Assembly: GCA_036510735.1 (NCBI GenBank)
Contig: DATCDK010000207.1
Span: 1-11,249 of the forward strand
Reading direction: 5' to 3'
Length of the DNA stretch: 11,249 nt
Origin: PALSA-607 sp036510735
Lineage (GTDB): Bacteria > Actinomycetota > Actinomycetes > Acidothermales > Acidothermaceae
The stretch's first letter is position 1, and each line of letters starts with the position of its first letter. Under the pieces are notes generated by a model. It saw nothing but the letters and a program-made list of their open reading frames with translations, made no database searches and was not told where the DNA came from. Below are positions 1 through 5,390 of the stretch, piece by piece. Position numbers and translations under genes: made by a program.

Positions 1-1084
1 CTCGTCAAACGATGCCGCGACCACCGGAACCGTGTGAGAAACTCGCATCTACGAGATGCCCTTCGTGAGCGACGGAACGGGACCTTAGACAAGCCCAATT
101 CTGTTGCCACGCAAGGGCATTCTCGTGTTCCGACCCGCCCAGACCAACAAGATCATCGGTGGATCAGGGCTAAGGGAACTGCGACCGGCACGGCGCCGAC
201 CGACCGTCGCAGCGCGCGGTGGGTGAGGCTGGCGGCGCTTTGCCGTCCGGAACGTCGCTAGTCCGAGCCGCGAGGGCGCCGCAAGGTTCAGTCACCTGGG
301 TCACGCGGCAGCGTCGTCTCGTTAAGCACCTGCGTCCAGTTGAAACTGGCGACCATTTGCTCGAGACCTTCGGCGTTGCCCGCGGTGCTCACCTCGAGGA
401 TGTGCAGCCGGTTTGGCTGCACGTAGCGGCCCTGCTCGTCGGTGTGACGCTTGGCGCGAAGGTCCAAGAATCGGGCGGCGACCGCGAGCGGGGCGTCGTC
501 ACCCCGCCGGGCCCAGACCTACATTGCGGCCGCTTCGGCTAACACCTCAATGAACCCGGAACTGTCCAAGAAAGTTGACGCGCAACACATGCTTGCGAAC
601 AGGGGCGCCCAGACGCCAAGTGGGACTGAAACGTCGGCATGATCGACGCTGTCCATCCAGGGTGAGTTCCCGTCGACCCGTCGTCGGTCAGATTCGTCGG
701 TGATCGCCGATCGGGGCGCACCGAAGGAATGAACCGAGGTGGCGCGTTCAGCGGTTTGTTCCGGCGGTCGCTTACGGATTCATAGGTATGTCCAATCCTG
801 GTCGGATCGGTGGCCGAGGGGACGCGGGTGGCACCGGACGCGCGCACGCCATTTTCTGGCCCTCACACCGGCGGTCTTGGCTGCGCCGGTGACGACGGGA
901 TGGCAGGACGTAGTCGCGCTCAATGGCTTGAGCAGGGAGCCGCTCGTCGTTCGCGGGGGACCTCACGCGTCCGCCAGGGGCCGAGCAGGTCCGGGGACAC
1001 GCGACCACTGCCCGCGTAACGCGACGAACGCCCTTGGTCCGACCACAATCCCCTTCAAGACGGAAACCCGTCGAGCGGGTCCTT
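1..1084. other. Left flank without a recognisable gene
   Basis: I find no protein family here on either strand. Open frames exist, as expected in GC-rich DNA, but none carries a motif I recognise. The only frame with somewhat protein-like composition runs on the minus strand from about 783 to 288 and is listed separately. The short segment at 47-61 is a perfect small palindrome (GCATCTACGAGATGC). The last bases, GCGGGTCCTTAG before 1088, resemble the start of each repeat unit described at the right side of the window. Confidence 0.4.
288..782 (-). pseudogene. Possible decayed ORF, function unknown
   Basis: One minus-strand frame is open from about 782 down to the TGA at 288-290, except for one in-frame TAG near 515. 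The part below the TAG (about 76 codons) has a protein-like composition, with segments such as LAVAARFLDLRAKRH, QPNRLHILEV and EQMVASFNWTQVL, and ends in RDPGD. The part above the TAG contains FLDSSGFIEVLAEAAAM directly before it. No start codon with a ribosome binding site precedes the lower part, so it would be a C-terminal fragment or a gene broken by one nonsense mutation. I do not recognise the family. It could equally be a chance open frame in GC-rich DNA. Confidence 0.22.
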
Positions 1085-1203
1085 AGCGGGGCCGTACGGC
1101 CGGTAAAGTGGGCCCGCTGCGGACCACAGCGGTCAAGATCAAAAACGGATGTGCGCAGGTCAATGCCTGTTTTCACGCTCAATCGGGAACGTGTCCCGCT
1201 AAC

Positions 1204-1247
1204 CTTCCAAGCTGGATATGCCGGTTCGATCCCGGTCGCCCGCTCCA
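1204..1247 (+). other. tRNA-Gly(TCC) 3' half, att-like
   Basis: The segment reads as positions 32-76 of a tRNA. It has anticodon loop CTTCCAA (anticodon TCC at 1206-1208), the 3' anticodon strand GCTGG, a four-base variable loop, a T arm with stem GCCGG/CCGGT and loop TTCGATC, the 3' acceptor strand CGCCCGC, discriminator T and CCA. The 5' half is missing: bases before 1204 cannot form the D arm or pair with GCTGG. It is therefore a fragment and cannot give a tRNA. Identity starting in the anticodon loop matches the known crossover position of many tRNA-targeting integrases. Confidence 0.75.
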
Positions 1248-1252
1248 CCGAG

Positions 1253-1277
1253 AAACCCCTTACACAGCAAGGGTTTT
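1253..1277 (+). terminator. Terminator-like hairpin after tRNA fragment
   Basis: AAACCCCTT (1253-1261) pairs with AAGGGTTT (1269-1276) with one bulged C and loop ACACAGC, followed by T and C. This would be the natural terminator of the parent tRNA-Gly gene, carried along with the tRNA 3' end. Versions of the same hairpin follow the fragments at 10597-10640 and 10776-10815, with decreasing pairing. Confidence 0.6.
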
Positions 1278-1319
1278 CGCGCGCTCGCGGCCGTCCGTTC
1301 GTCGTCGAGCGTGCATCAC

Positions 1320-1380
1320 GGGGTCCTAACGGCGACGTAGATACCACACCGCCAGGGCAGCACCAGCCCGGCAATCTGGC
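1320..1380 (+). repeat. Degenerate second repeat unit, left side
   Basis: This stretch lines up with the diverged units at 10712 and 10886. It has GGTCCTAACGGCGACGTA in place of GGTCCCTAGCGGGGCCGTA, then ATACCACACC (compare TGTACCACGCC), then CAGCCCGGCAATCTGGC, which corresponds to the anticodon-stem portion of the tRNA fragment in the other copies. The T arm and acceptor part are no longer recognisable. Its position just after the left long repeat mirrors the order on the right side. Confidence 0.45.
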
Positions 1381-1647
1381 GCGACATCGCGGCCGGGTGC
1401 AACCCGTGCCGGTGCGCTCAGATCCGCCGGACCGTACGACGTACGACGACGCCAACCCGCCCGTGACATCGCTGACAGTCCCATGGCGAGCACTATGTCA
1501 TGCCAGATGAAGCCGATCGGAGCATGCTCGGCTTCGCCTCGGGTGGCTCTGTGACCCTCGGCCGTGTTCGGTCAGGGCTGCCGCGCTGCCGCGCGCGATC
1601 ACCTCGACGCGTCGACCCGATTTGTTTCGGAGTCACTGCGCGTCCGC

Positions 1648-1672
1648 GTTTCTCCGTGGGTTACCCGGGTAT
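1648..1672 (+). promoter_or_regulatory. SigF/SigB-type promoter upstream of HHE gene
   Basis: GTTT (1648-1651), a 15-base spacer, and GGGTAT (1667-1672) match the published mycobacterial/actinobacterial SigF consensus GTTT-N15-17-GGGTAT exactly. Transcription would start near 1680, giving a leader of about 65 bases before the GTG at 1746. The site points in the direction of the hemerythrin gene, a product class commonly tied to oxidative or nitrosative stress. Confidence 0.6.
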
Positions 1673-1745
1673 TGGTGGCGAAGACAGCCCGAAGAAGTCT
1701 GATTTCGGCGTCTACGTTTTCGAAACCCATGAGGTGGAGGACACC

Positions 1746-2228
1746 GTGAATGAGGCAGACAAAGATCGCGCGGAAGCCGCGAAGTTGCCGGCAGGTGACA
1801 TTGTCGCGATCTTGTACACCCAACACGCGGCCGTCCGCGACGTGATGGATACCGTCGAATCGACTTCGGGCAGCGAACGCAAACGTGCGTTCGAAGAGCT
1901 CGCCACGATGCTGAAGGCTCATGAAACAGCGGAAGAGTCAGTCGTTCGACCCGTCACGCAGCAGACCGCTGGCGCCGAAGTAGCGACGGCCCGCAACGCG
2001 GAGGAAGACGAGGCGAACCAGGTCCTCGCCACCCTTAAGACTCTCGAGGTCGACAGCGCCGACTTCGACGCGAAGTTCGCTGACTTCAAAACGGCCGTAT
2101 CCGACCACGCCGAAGCCGAGGAACACGACGAGTTCCCGTCGATCCTTACCGGCCGCACCGTGGACGAACGTCACGAACTCGGTCTGAAATTTCTGGCCGC
2201 GTTCGAGGCGTCGGGCGGCACGATCTAG
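1746..2228 (+). CDS. Hemerythrin HHE domain protein
   Basis: The 160-residue protein folds as a predicted all-helical bundle typical of the hemerythrin HHE family, which binds a di-iron centre and is used in O2/NO/H2O2 sensing or detoxification. Candidate metal ligands are His27 (helix 1), His59 and Glu63 in AHETAEESVV, Glu86/Glu87 in helix 3, and His121 and Glu125 in DHAEAEEHDEFP; the HxxxE pairs are the hallmark. I start at GTG 1746 because AGGTGGAGG lies just upstream and the frame before it lacks family sequence, although it stays open back to 1500. It stands behind a SigF-like promoter and ahead of a strong hairpin, so it is probably transcribed alone. It is shorter than two-domain hemerythrins, so it has a single domain. 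Family assignment is firm; the ligand bound in the cell is not known. Confidence 0.88.
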   Translation: MNEADKDRAEAAKLPAGDIVAILYTQHAAVRDVMDTVESTSGSERKRAFEELATMLKAHETAEESVVRPVTQQTAGAEVATARNAEEDEANQVLATLKTLEVDSADFDAKFADFKTAVSDHAEAEEHDEFPSILTGRTVDERHELGLKFLAAFEASGGTI

Positions 2229-2245
2229 AAGACTCGCTGACCTTC

Positions 2246-2273
2246 ATCGGCGCCGCTAGACGGCGGCGCCGAT
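2246..2273 (+). terminator. Rho-independent-like hairpin after HHE gene
   Basis: A perfect 11-bp stem ATCGGCGCCGC / GCGGCGCCGAT encloses a 6-base loop (TAGACG). It begins 17 bases after the HHE stop codon. There is no T tract, which is usual for actinobacterial terminators. Confidence 0.7.
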
Positions 2274-2417
2274 CAAGGCTGGTCCTGGGCTGCGCGTGTG
2301 CAGCAACGGCGCGCGGCAGCCGGGGTCGCCGCGCCCGGAGACCCGAAGCGAATCACGCGACCCGATGTCGGCCGGGAGCTTCCGACCACTACCGAACAGC
2401 AACCCGACCCGCGGTCG

Positions 2418-2442
2418 GTTTGATTGCGCGCCGTCGATGTAT
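2418..2442 (+). promoter_or_regulatory. Possible SigF-like promoter before SRPBCC gene
   Basis: GTTT (2418-2421), 15 bases, then ATGTAT (2437-2442), which agrees with GGGTAT at four of six positions. It lies 41 bases before the ATG at 2483. The intergenic stretch 2274-2482 shows nothing else I can name. The match is weak by itself and is listed because the gene before it has a perfect site with the same spacing. Confidence 0.3.
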
Positions 2443-2482
2443 GAAACAGCGAGCACCATCAAATGGAAAGGCTCGGTAGGTC

Positions 2483-2944
2483 ATGCCCAGTGTGACGAAG
2501 TCAATCGACGTGTCGGTGCCCGTGAGCACCGCCTACAACCAGTGGACCCAGTTCGAGTCGTTCCCGCGTTTCATGGGCGGGGTTGAGTCGATCACCCAAA
2601 CCGACAACACCCACGCCCATTGGGTCACCAAAATCGGGGGCGTCAGCCGCGAGTTCGACACCGAAATCACCGAACAGCATCCCGATGAGCGCATCGCATG
2701 GAAGAGCAGCGACGGCACCACCCACGCCGGTGTGGGCACCTTTCACCGCCTCGGAGAAAGAGAAACGAAAGTCACCGTGCAGCTGGACTGGATGGATGAG
2801 GGGATCATCGAGAAAGCCGGTGCTCTGGTGGGTGTCGACGATCATCAGGTCAAAGCCGACATGGCGAATTTCAAGACGTACATCGAAGAACACGGCCATC
2901 CGGACGGCGCGCGGCGCGGCGACGTCAACAACCCCGGGACCTGA
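2483..2944 (+). CDS. SRPBCC (START-like) family protein
   Basis: The 153-residue product matches the SRPBCC/polyketide-cyclase-like helix-grip fold. It opens with MPSVTKSIDVSVPVSTAYNQ, the typical first strand and helix, followed by W-x-Q-F-E-x-F-P-R-F-M (residues about 21-31), a strand pair ending in DERIAWKSSDG (about 68-78), and a C-terminal helix containing DMANFKTYIEEHG. Proteins of this type bind hydrophobic ligands in a central cavity. This subgroup is widespread in actinobacteria and often stress-linked, without a proven ligand. It lacks a signal peptide, so it is probably cytoplasmic. The stop is three bases before the next start, indicating co-transcription and coupling with the unknown gene at 2948. 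The C-terminal tail after the last helix (GARRGDVNNPGT) is polar and probably disordered. Confidence 0.85.
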   Translation: MPSVTKSIDVSVPVSTAYNQWTQFESFPRFMGGVESITQTDNTHAHWVTKIGGVSREFDTEITEQHPDERIAWKSSDGTTHAGVGTFHRLGERETKVTVQLDWMDEGIIEKAGALVGVDDHQVKADMANFKTYIEEHGHPDGARRGDVNNPGT

Positions 2945-2947
2945 ACC

Positions 2948-3388
2948 GTGCCCGAGCCAGACCACACGGAGTACGACTTCGCATTTGACGCCGCCTATCG
3001 GTTCCCGGCCAGATTGTTTGGCATCTCCCCCGCCAGCGCGCATCTGACGGTGAGCGCGGGGAAACTACACGCACAGTTTGGACCCTGGCATATTCACACC
3101 CCACTCACGAATATTGTCTCCGTGCAGGCGACCGGACCGTACCGATTCCTCCGCACCGCAGGACCGGCCAGGCTGTCGCTGTCCGACCGCGGCCTCACCT
3201 TCGCCACGAACTCACGCCAAGGCGTCCAGATCAGCTTCCGGGACCCAATCCCAGGCATCGAACCGACCGGCAGGCTGCGCCACCCCAACCTCACAGTCAC
3301 CGTCACCGACTGCGCGCGGCTCGCGGCCACCCTCACCCAGCACCTGCACCACGAGACCCCCGACCCGACCTTGAGGACTGTCCGATAA
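2948..3388 (+). CDS. Conserved actinobacterial protein of unknown function
   Basis: The 146-residue protein begins at GTG only three bases after the SRPBCC stop. It contains EYDFAFDAAYRFPARLFGIS near the N-terminus, a beta-rich centre with LHAQFGPWHIHTPLTNI and VQATGPYRFLRTAGPARLSL, then GLTFATNSRQGVQISF and GIEPTGRLRHPNLTVTV. I recall similar uncharacterised proteins in actinomycetes, in which the FATN-x-R-x-G-V and RHP-x-LTVTV segments are conserved, but no function is established to my knowledge. The strand pattern would suit a small beta-barrel such as a PH-like fold; this is inference. There is no signal peptide or membrane segment. The last residues (LRTVR, then stop) overlap a sequence that resembles an IS end, so the native C-terminus may have been altered. 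Confidence 0.75.
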   Translation: MPEPDHTEYDFAFDAAYRFPARLFGISPASAHLTVSAGKLHAQFGPWHIHTPLTNIVSVQATGPYRFLRTAGPARLSLSDRGLTFATNSRQGVQISFRDPIPGIEPTGRLRHPNLTVTVTDCARLAATLTQHLHHETPDPTLRTVR

Positions 3389-3410
3389 CTGTGTAACTGG
3401 CCGTGTCCGT
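3372..3410. mobile_element. Possible solo end of an IS256-type element
   Basis: GAGGACTGTCCGATAACTG, continued by TGTAACTGGCC, resembles terminal sequences of IS256-family elements, many of which carry CTGTGTAA close to the tip. No transposase and no second end are present in the window. The segment includes the stop codon of the preceding gene. This rests on recollection of the family's ends only. Confidence 0.2.
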
Positions 3411-3432
3411 TAGCTGTTGCTGCTGGATCGCG

Positions 3433-3498
3433 TCATTCGCGGGTGATGAGCGAGTTGCCCGAGCCTGAACGGATGATCGCAAGATCGGAATCGGTCAT
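3433..3498 (-). pseudogene. N-terminal relic resembling mycothione reductase
   Basis: The 21-codon frame from the ATG at 3498 reads MTDSDLAIIRSGSGNSLITR, then E and stop. Mycothione reductases begin with a very similar FAD-binding strand and loop (consensus of the type DLAIIGSGSGNS). The only conspicuous change is Arg for the first Gly of the dinucleotide-binding loop, which would disrupt FAD binding. Nothing resembling the rest of the roughly 460-residue enzyme follows before the stop at 3433-3435 or after it. It looks like a short leftover of a deleted gene; chance similarity cannot be excluded at this length. If real, it supports a mycothiol-producing actinomycete. Confidence 0.4.
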
Positions 3499-3528
3499 GC
3501 GCGATCACACGGCTACTAGGGATCGGCG

Positions 3529-3564
3529 CTGCACACCTTCGACCGTTACTGCACACCTTCGACC
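3529..3564. repeat. 16-bp tandem direct repeat
   Basis: CTGCACACCTTCGACC occurs at 3529-3544 and again at 3549-3564, separated by GTTA, giving a 20-base period. It lies in a gene-poor stretch between the mycothione reductase relic and the second SigF-like promoter. It could be a paired protein-binding site or a slippage product; nothing in the sequence decides. Confidence 0.5.
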
Positions 3565-3616
3565 TGACCGCCCGCCTCACGAAGTCGTAACTCGGCGCGG
3601 CTGCGGTCGCGGCGGC

Positions 3617-3642
3617 GTTTCCGGCCCGGGGCCGCCGGGTAT
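3617..3642 (+). promoter_or_regulatory. Second SigF/SigB-type promoter motif
   Basis: GTTT (3617-3620), a 16-base spacer, and GGGTAT (3637-3642) again match the SigF consensus exactly. The spacer contains the palindrome GGCCCCGGGCC on the complementary strand. The only reading frame properly placed downstream is the 36-codon ORF at 3674, so this may drive a small protein or a short RNA, or be a remnant of a deleted stress gene. Confidence 0.45.
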
Positions 3643-3673
3643 CTTCGAAGAGATCGCAGCGGCAAGAGGAACT

Positions 3674-3784
3674 ATGGTCGCCTATTGCGACGACCTCACC
3701 TGGTCGGCCAAAGGATGCCCTACCCGTCATCGCAACTGTGACTCCCAGTTCGCCGATCCCTCACCCGCGAAGAGTCGCTTCTAG
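3674..3784 (+). CDS. Small ORF downstream of SigF-like promoter
   Basis: ATG at 3674 follows AAGAGGA with a three-base gap, about 24 bases after the expected transcription start of the promoter motif at 3617-3642. The 36-residue product starts MVAYCDDLTWSAKGCPTRHR and contains three cysteines (residues 5, 15 and 22). It has no signal peptide, membrane segment or family I recognise. The stop is 22 bases from the end of the convergent sortase gene. It is called only because promoter, binding site and start line up; it may not be translated. Confidence 0.25.
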   Translation: MVAYCDDLTWSAKGCPTRHRNCDSQFADPSPAKSRF

Positions 3785-3805
3785 GAAATGGCACGCGTCC
3801 GAGAG

Positions 3806-4498
3806 TTAGATTTGCCGCGCGAAGGCGACGATGTTCGACAGGTAGTGGCCTGACGCACGATCGAAGCCGCCGCCACAGGTGATCAGGCGTAGTTGTGGGT
3901 CTGCGGTGTTGCCGTAAACGGTCGTCGTCGGGAATTTGTCTTTCGGGTATTCACGGACGGCGTACACAGCGAACGTGACGGCTTTGCCATCCGAGCGTTC
4001 GATGCGAATCGTGTCACCTACCTTCGCCGCACCTAGTTTGAAGAACACGCCGGGCCCGTTGGCCGCCGAGTCGACATGACCAAGCAGGATCGCCGGGCCG
4101 ATCTGTCCGGGCGTCGGGCCGAGTGAGTAGAAGCCGACGTGGGTCACGTCGGTGGGGACGGCAATAGTTCCATCAGCATTGAGGCCCAATGGCACGAAGG
4201 TCGCGTTCACGCCGAGGCTCGGGATCGTGATCCGTGTTGGGACGGACGCCGACAGGCCCGCGGGCGTCGAAGCCGACGGTGACAGTGGCGCAACAGACGC
4301 GGGTGCTTGCGTATCGAGAAGCGTTGGCGCGGGCTCAGTCGACACCGGCGCTTGGGCGGTCACCGTTGAAGGCTGGGGCGCATGATGCTGGTTCGCAAGA
4401 GCGATCGCGACGAAGACCGCTCCAGTCACGCCAACCGCGGCGCAGGCCACCAGGATTCGGATCCGATGGCCCACGCCGCGGCCGATGTTCTTCAACAC
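3806..4498 (-). CDS. Class F sortase
   Basis: The 230-residue protein is a membrane-anchored transpeptidase that cleaves a C-terminal sorting motif in a secreted protein and attaches it to the cell envelope. One N-terminal membrane segment (about residues 12-36) is followed by a Pro/Ala/Thr/Ser-rich linker to about residue 85 and the sortase beta-barrel from RITIPSLGVNATFVPLGL onward. The catalytic residues are visible: His141 in LLGHVDS, Cys208 in LITCGGGFD and Arg214 in FDRASGHYLSN. TIPSLGV and GPAILLGHVDS are typical of class F in actinobacteria. The start is GTG at 4498, ten bases after the CHRD gene's stop, with a weak ribosome binding site inside the end of that gene, so translation is probably coupled. 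The neighbouring CHRD protein is the obvious substrate candidate. Confidence 0.9.
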   Translation of the reverse strand: MLKNIGRGVGHRIRILVACAAVGVTGAVFVAIALANQHHAPQPSTVTAQAPVSTEPAPTLLDTQAPASVAPLSPSASTPAGLSASVPTRITIPSLGVNATFVPLGLNADGTIAVPTDVTHVGFYSLGPTPGQIGPAILLGHVDSAANGPGVFFKLGAAKVGDTIRIERSDGKAVTFAVYAVREYPKDKFPTTTVYGNTADPQLRLITCGGGFDRASGHYLSNIVAFARQI

Positions 4499-4508
4499 TT
4501 GCGGAATG

Positions 4509-5279
4509 TCAGCTCTCGTCCGTCCGGCGACGAGCAGCGATCACGCCGACGCCGGCGAGCAGCACGAGCCCCCCACCGACGGCAAGCAGTTCAGTGTTCT
4601 GCAGACCCGACGTGGAACCGCCACCGGTCGCCGCGCCACCGGCTGGGGTGACAGTCATCTGCGCCGCGACAAGCACGCCACACAATGCAGGCGAGGTCGC
4701 CGCGAGCGGAAGGCTCGGAACGAGCTCGCTCGACTCGCCTTGGGCCTGTGCGCTCAACGTGGCCGGGTCGAGACCGTGCACAACGACGACAGCTTTGCCG
4801 GCGCGCACGTTGGCGGCGCTGTCGGCACTGAGGGTGATGGTCCGGCTGTAGTCGAAGCTACCACCGGACGGCGCGACCTTGAGGTCTGTCGCAGCGGCCG
4901 GGCTGGTGTCGCCACTGGTCGACAAGGTGGTACCGATGGGACCGTACGCGGGCTGACCCTCGGTGGTGCTGACGACGCCGTCACCGCTCGTGTCCGCTGC
5001 CGCCGTCGGGCATTGGCCTTGACCGTTGATGTGGATGTGCTGCACGTGCGGGTACGGCGCGCCGCTGAACGTCGCGGCCAAGCCGCTGAAGTGCTCCGTG
5101 ATGGTGGCGACGTCGCCGTTGAGCATCAGTGACACGGTGCCGGAGCCCGTGGCGTGGTTCAGTGGCGCCAGCGTCGCCGTGTATGTCGTTGGACTTGCTG
5201 CACTCGCCGATGAAAGCGGCGCTACCGCGAACGCAAGCGCTGCGATCGGCAGCGCGGCGAATAGAGTCCCTGTCTTCAC
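4509..5279 (-). CDS. Secreted CHRD-domain protein with sorting-signal-like tail
   Basis: The 256-residue protein starts at GTG 5279, nine bases after GGAAGGA; the frame is open further upstream to 5330, but the signal peptide begins here. Residues 1-27 are a Sec signal peptide (VKTG, hydrophobic core, ASA cleavage site). The mature part carries a CHRD-like beta domain with PHVQHIHINGQGQCP (about 77-91), an EF-hand-type loop DTSGDGVVSTTE (96-107), and YSRTITL (about 144-150). Cys90 and Cys200 could form a disulfide. After a Gly/Ala/Thr linker come LQNTE (226-230), a hydrophobic helix and ARRRTDES: the three-part layout of a sortase substrate, with an atypical motif where LPxTG would be expected. 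CHRD domains occur in secreted proteins of mostly unknown role. The gene directly precedes the class F sortase. Confidence 0.85.
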   Translation of the reverse strand: MKTGTLFAALPIAALAFAVAPLSSASAASPTTYTATLAPLNHATGSGTVSLMLNGDVATITEHFSGLAATFSGAPYPHVQHIHINGQGQCPTAAADTSGDGVVSTTEGQPAYGPIGTTLSTSGDTSPAAATDLKVAPSGGSFDYSRTITLSADSAANVRAGKAVVVVHGLDPATLSAQAQGESSELVPSLPLAATSPALCGVLVAAQMTVTPAGGAATGGGSTSGLQNTELLAVGGGLVLLAGVGVIAARRRTDES

Positions 5280-5285
5280 TAGCAA

Positions 5286-5317
5286 TCCTTCCGTAAGGAC
5301 TCGGGAAAGCGCCCGAG
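5286..5317 (-). promoter_or_regulatory. Leader hairpins at CHRD ribosome binding site
   Basis: In the minus-strand leader, CTCGGG/CCCGAG (5312-5317 with 5300-5305, loop CGCTTT) forms one 6-bp hairpin. Immediately after it, TCCTT/AAGGA (5295-5299 with 5286-5290, loop ACGG) pairs most of the Shine-Dalgarno sequence GGAAGGA. The second stem is short and its stability is uncertain, but the two are adjacent and could modulate translation of the CHRD gene. Confidence 0.3.
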
Positions 5318-5319
5318 TT

Positions 5320-5349
5320 GTACTAGACATTCGCGGCGCGAACGGTCAG
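5320..5349 (-). promoter_or_regulatory. Weak candidate promoter for CHRD-sortase pair
   Basis: On the minus strand, CTGACC (5349-5344) and TAGTAC (5325-5320) are separated by 18 bases and precede the CHRD start by about 40. The -35 agrees with TTGACA at four positions; the -10 is poor. The 111-base gap between the membrane-protein stop and the CHRD start is large enough for its own promoter, so the last two genes may be transcribed separately from the first. Confidence 0.25.
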
Positions 5350-5390
5350 CGGATTCGCAGCGGGAAATAAATCAACGCAAAGTGCTCTCG

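Larger units (their letters stand above)
1085..1282 (+). repeat. Left copy of ~195-bp direct repeat (tRNA-Gly 3' end module)
   Basis: This segment matches 10477-10675 along its whole length with a nearly constant offset of 9392-9393 bases. Shared blocks include GGGGCCGTACGGCCGGTAAA (1088 and 10480), GACCACAGCGGTCAAGATCA, TTTTCACGCTCAA, TGTCCCGCTA, the tRNA-Gly 3' half, and a terminator-like hairpin ending in TTTTC. A 3' tRNA half that begins in the anticodon loop is the usual scar of integration by a tyrosine recombinase, so this is most simply an attL/attR-type site. No integrase gene is recognisable beside it. Confidence 0.75.

Noticed and set aside
1204..1247. A complete tRNA-Gly gene
   Set aside because: Only the part from anticodon loop to CCA is present; no 5' acceptor strand, D arm or matching anticodon-stem strand precedes it. 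The same holds for the copies on the right.
772..1455. A 227-codon minus-strand frame containing ERATGIEPAYPAWK
   Set aside because: This peptide is the reverse complement of the tRNA-Gly 3' half read as protein, a known source of spurious gene calls in actinomycetes. The rest has no family signal.
1034..1510. A 158-codon plus-strand frame across the left repeat
   Set aside because: It runs through the tRNA fragment and terminator hairpin (GSIPVARSTEKP is the T arm and CCA end), so it is not a gene.
1509..1535. Inverted repeat GAAGCCGA...TCGGCTTC around GAGCATGCTC
   Set aside because: It is a fair palindrome in the HHE upstream region, but it lies more than 110 bases before the promoter motif and nothing links it to a function.
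1500..1745. N-terminal extension of the HHE protein to an ATG at 1500
   Set aside because: The extension crosses the SigF-like promoter, has no hemerythrin similarity, and a GTG with a strong ribosome binding site lies at 1746.
2501..3043. A 180-codon minus-strand frame opposite the SRPBCC gene
   Set aside because: It is a shadow of the coding strand; the plus-strand frame has clear SRPBCC features.
3529..3564. CRISPR-type array
   Set aside because: Only two 16-bp copies with a 4-base gap exist; no spacer-length intervals and no cas genes.
4234..5132. Long plus-strand frames opposite the sortase and CHRD genes
   Set aside because: They are Arg/Ala-rich antisense shadows, while the minus strand encodes recognisable domains with signal peptide and catalytic residues.
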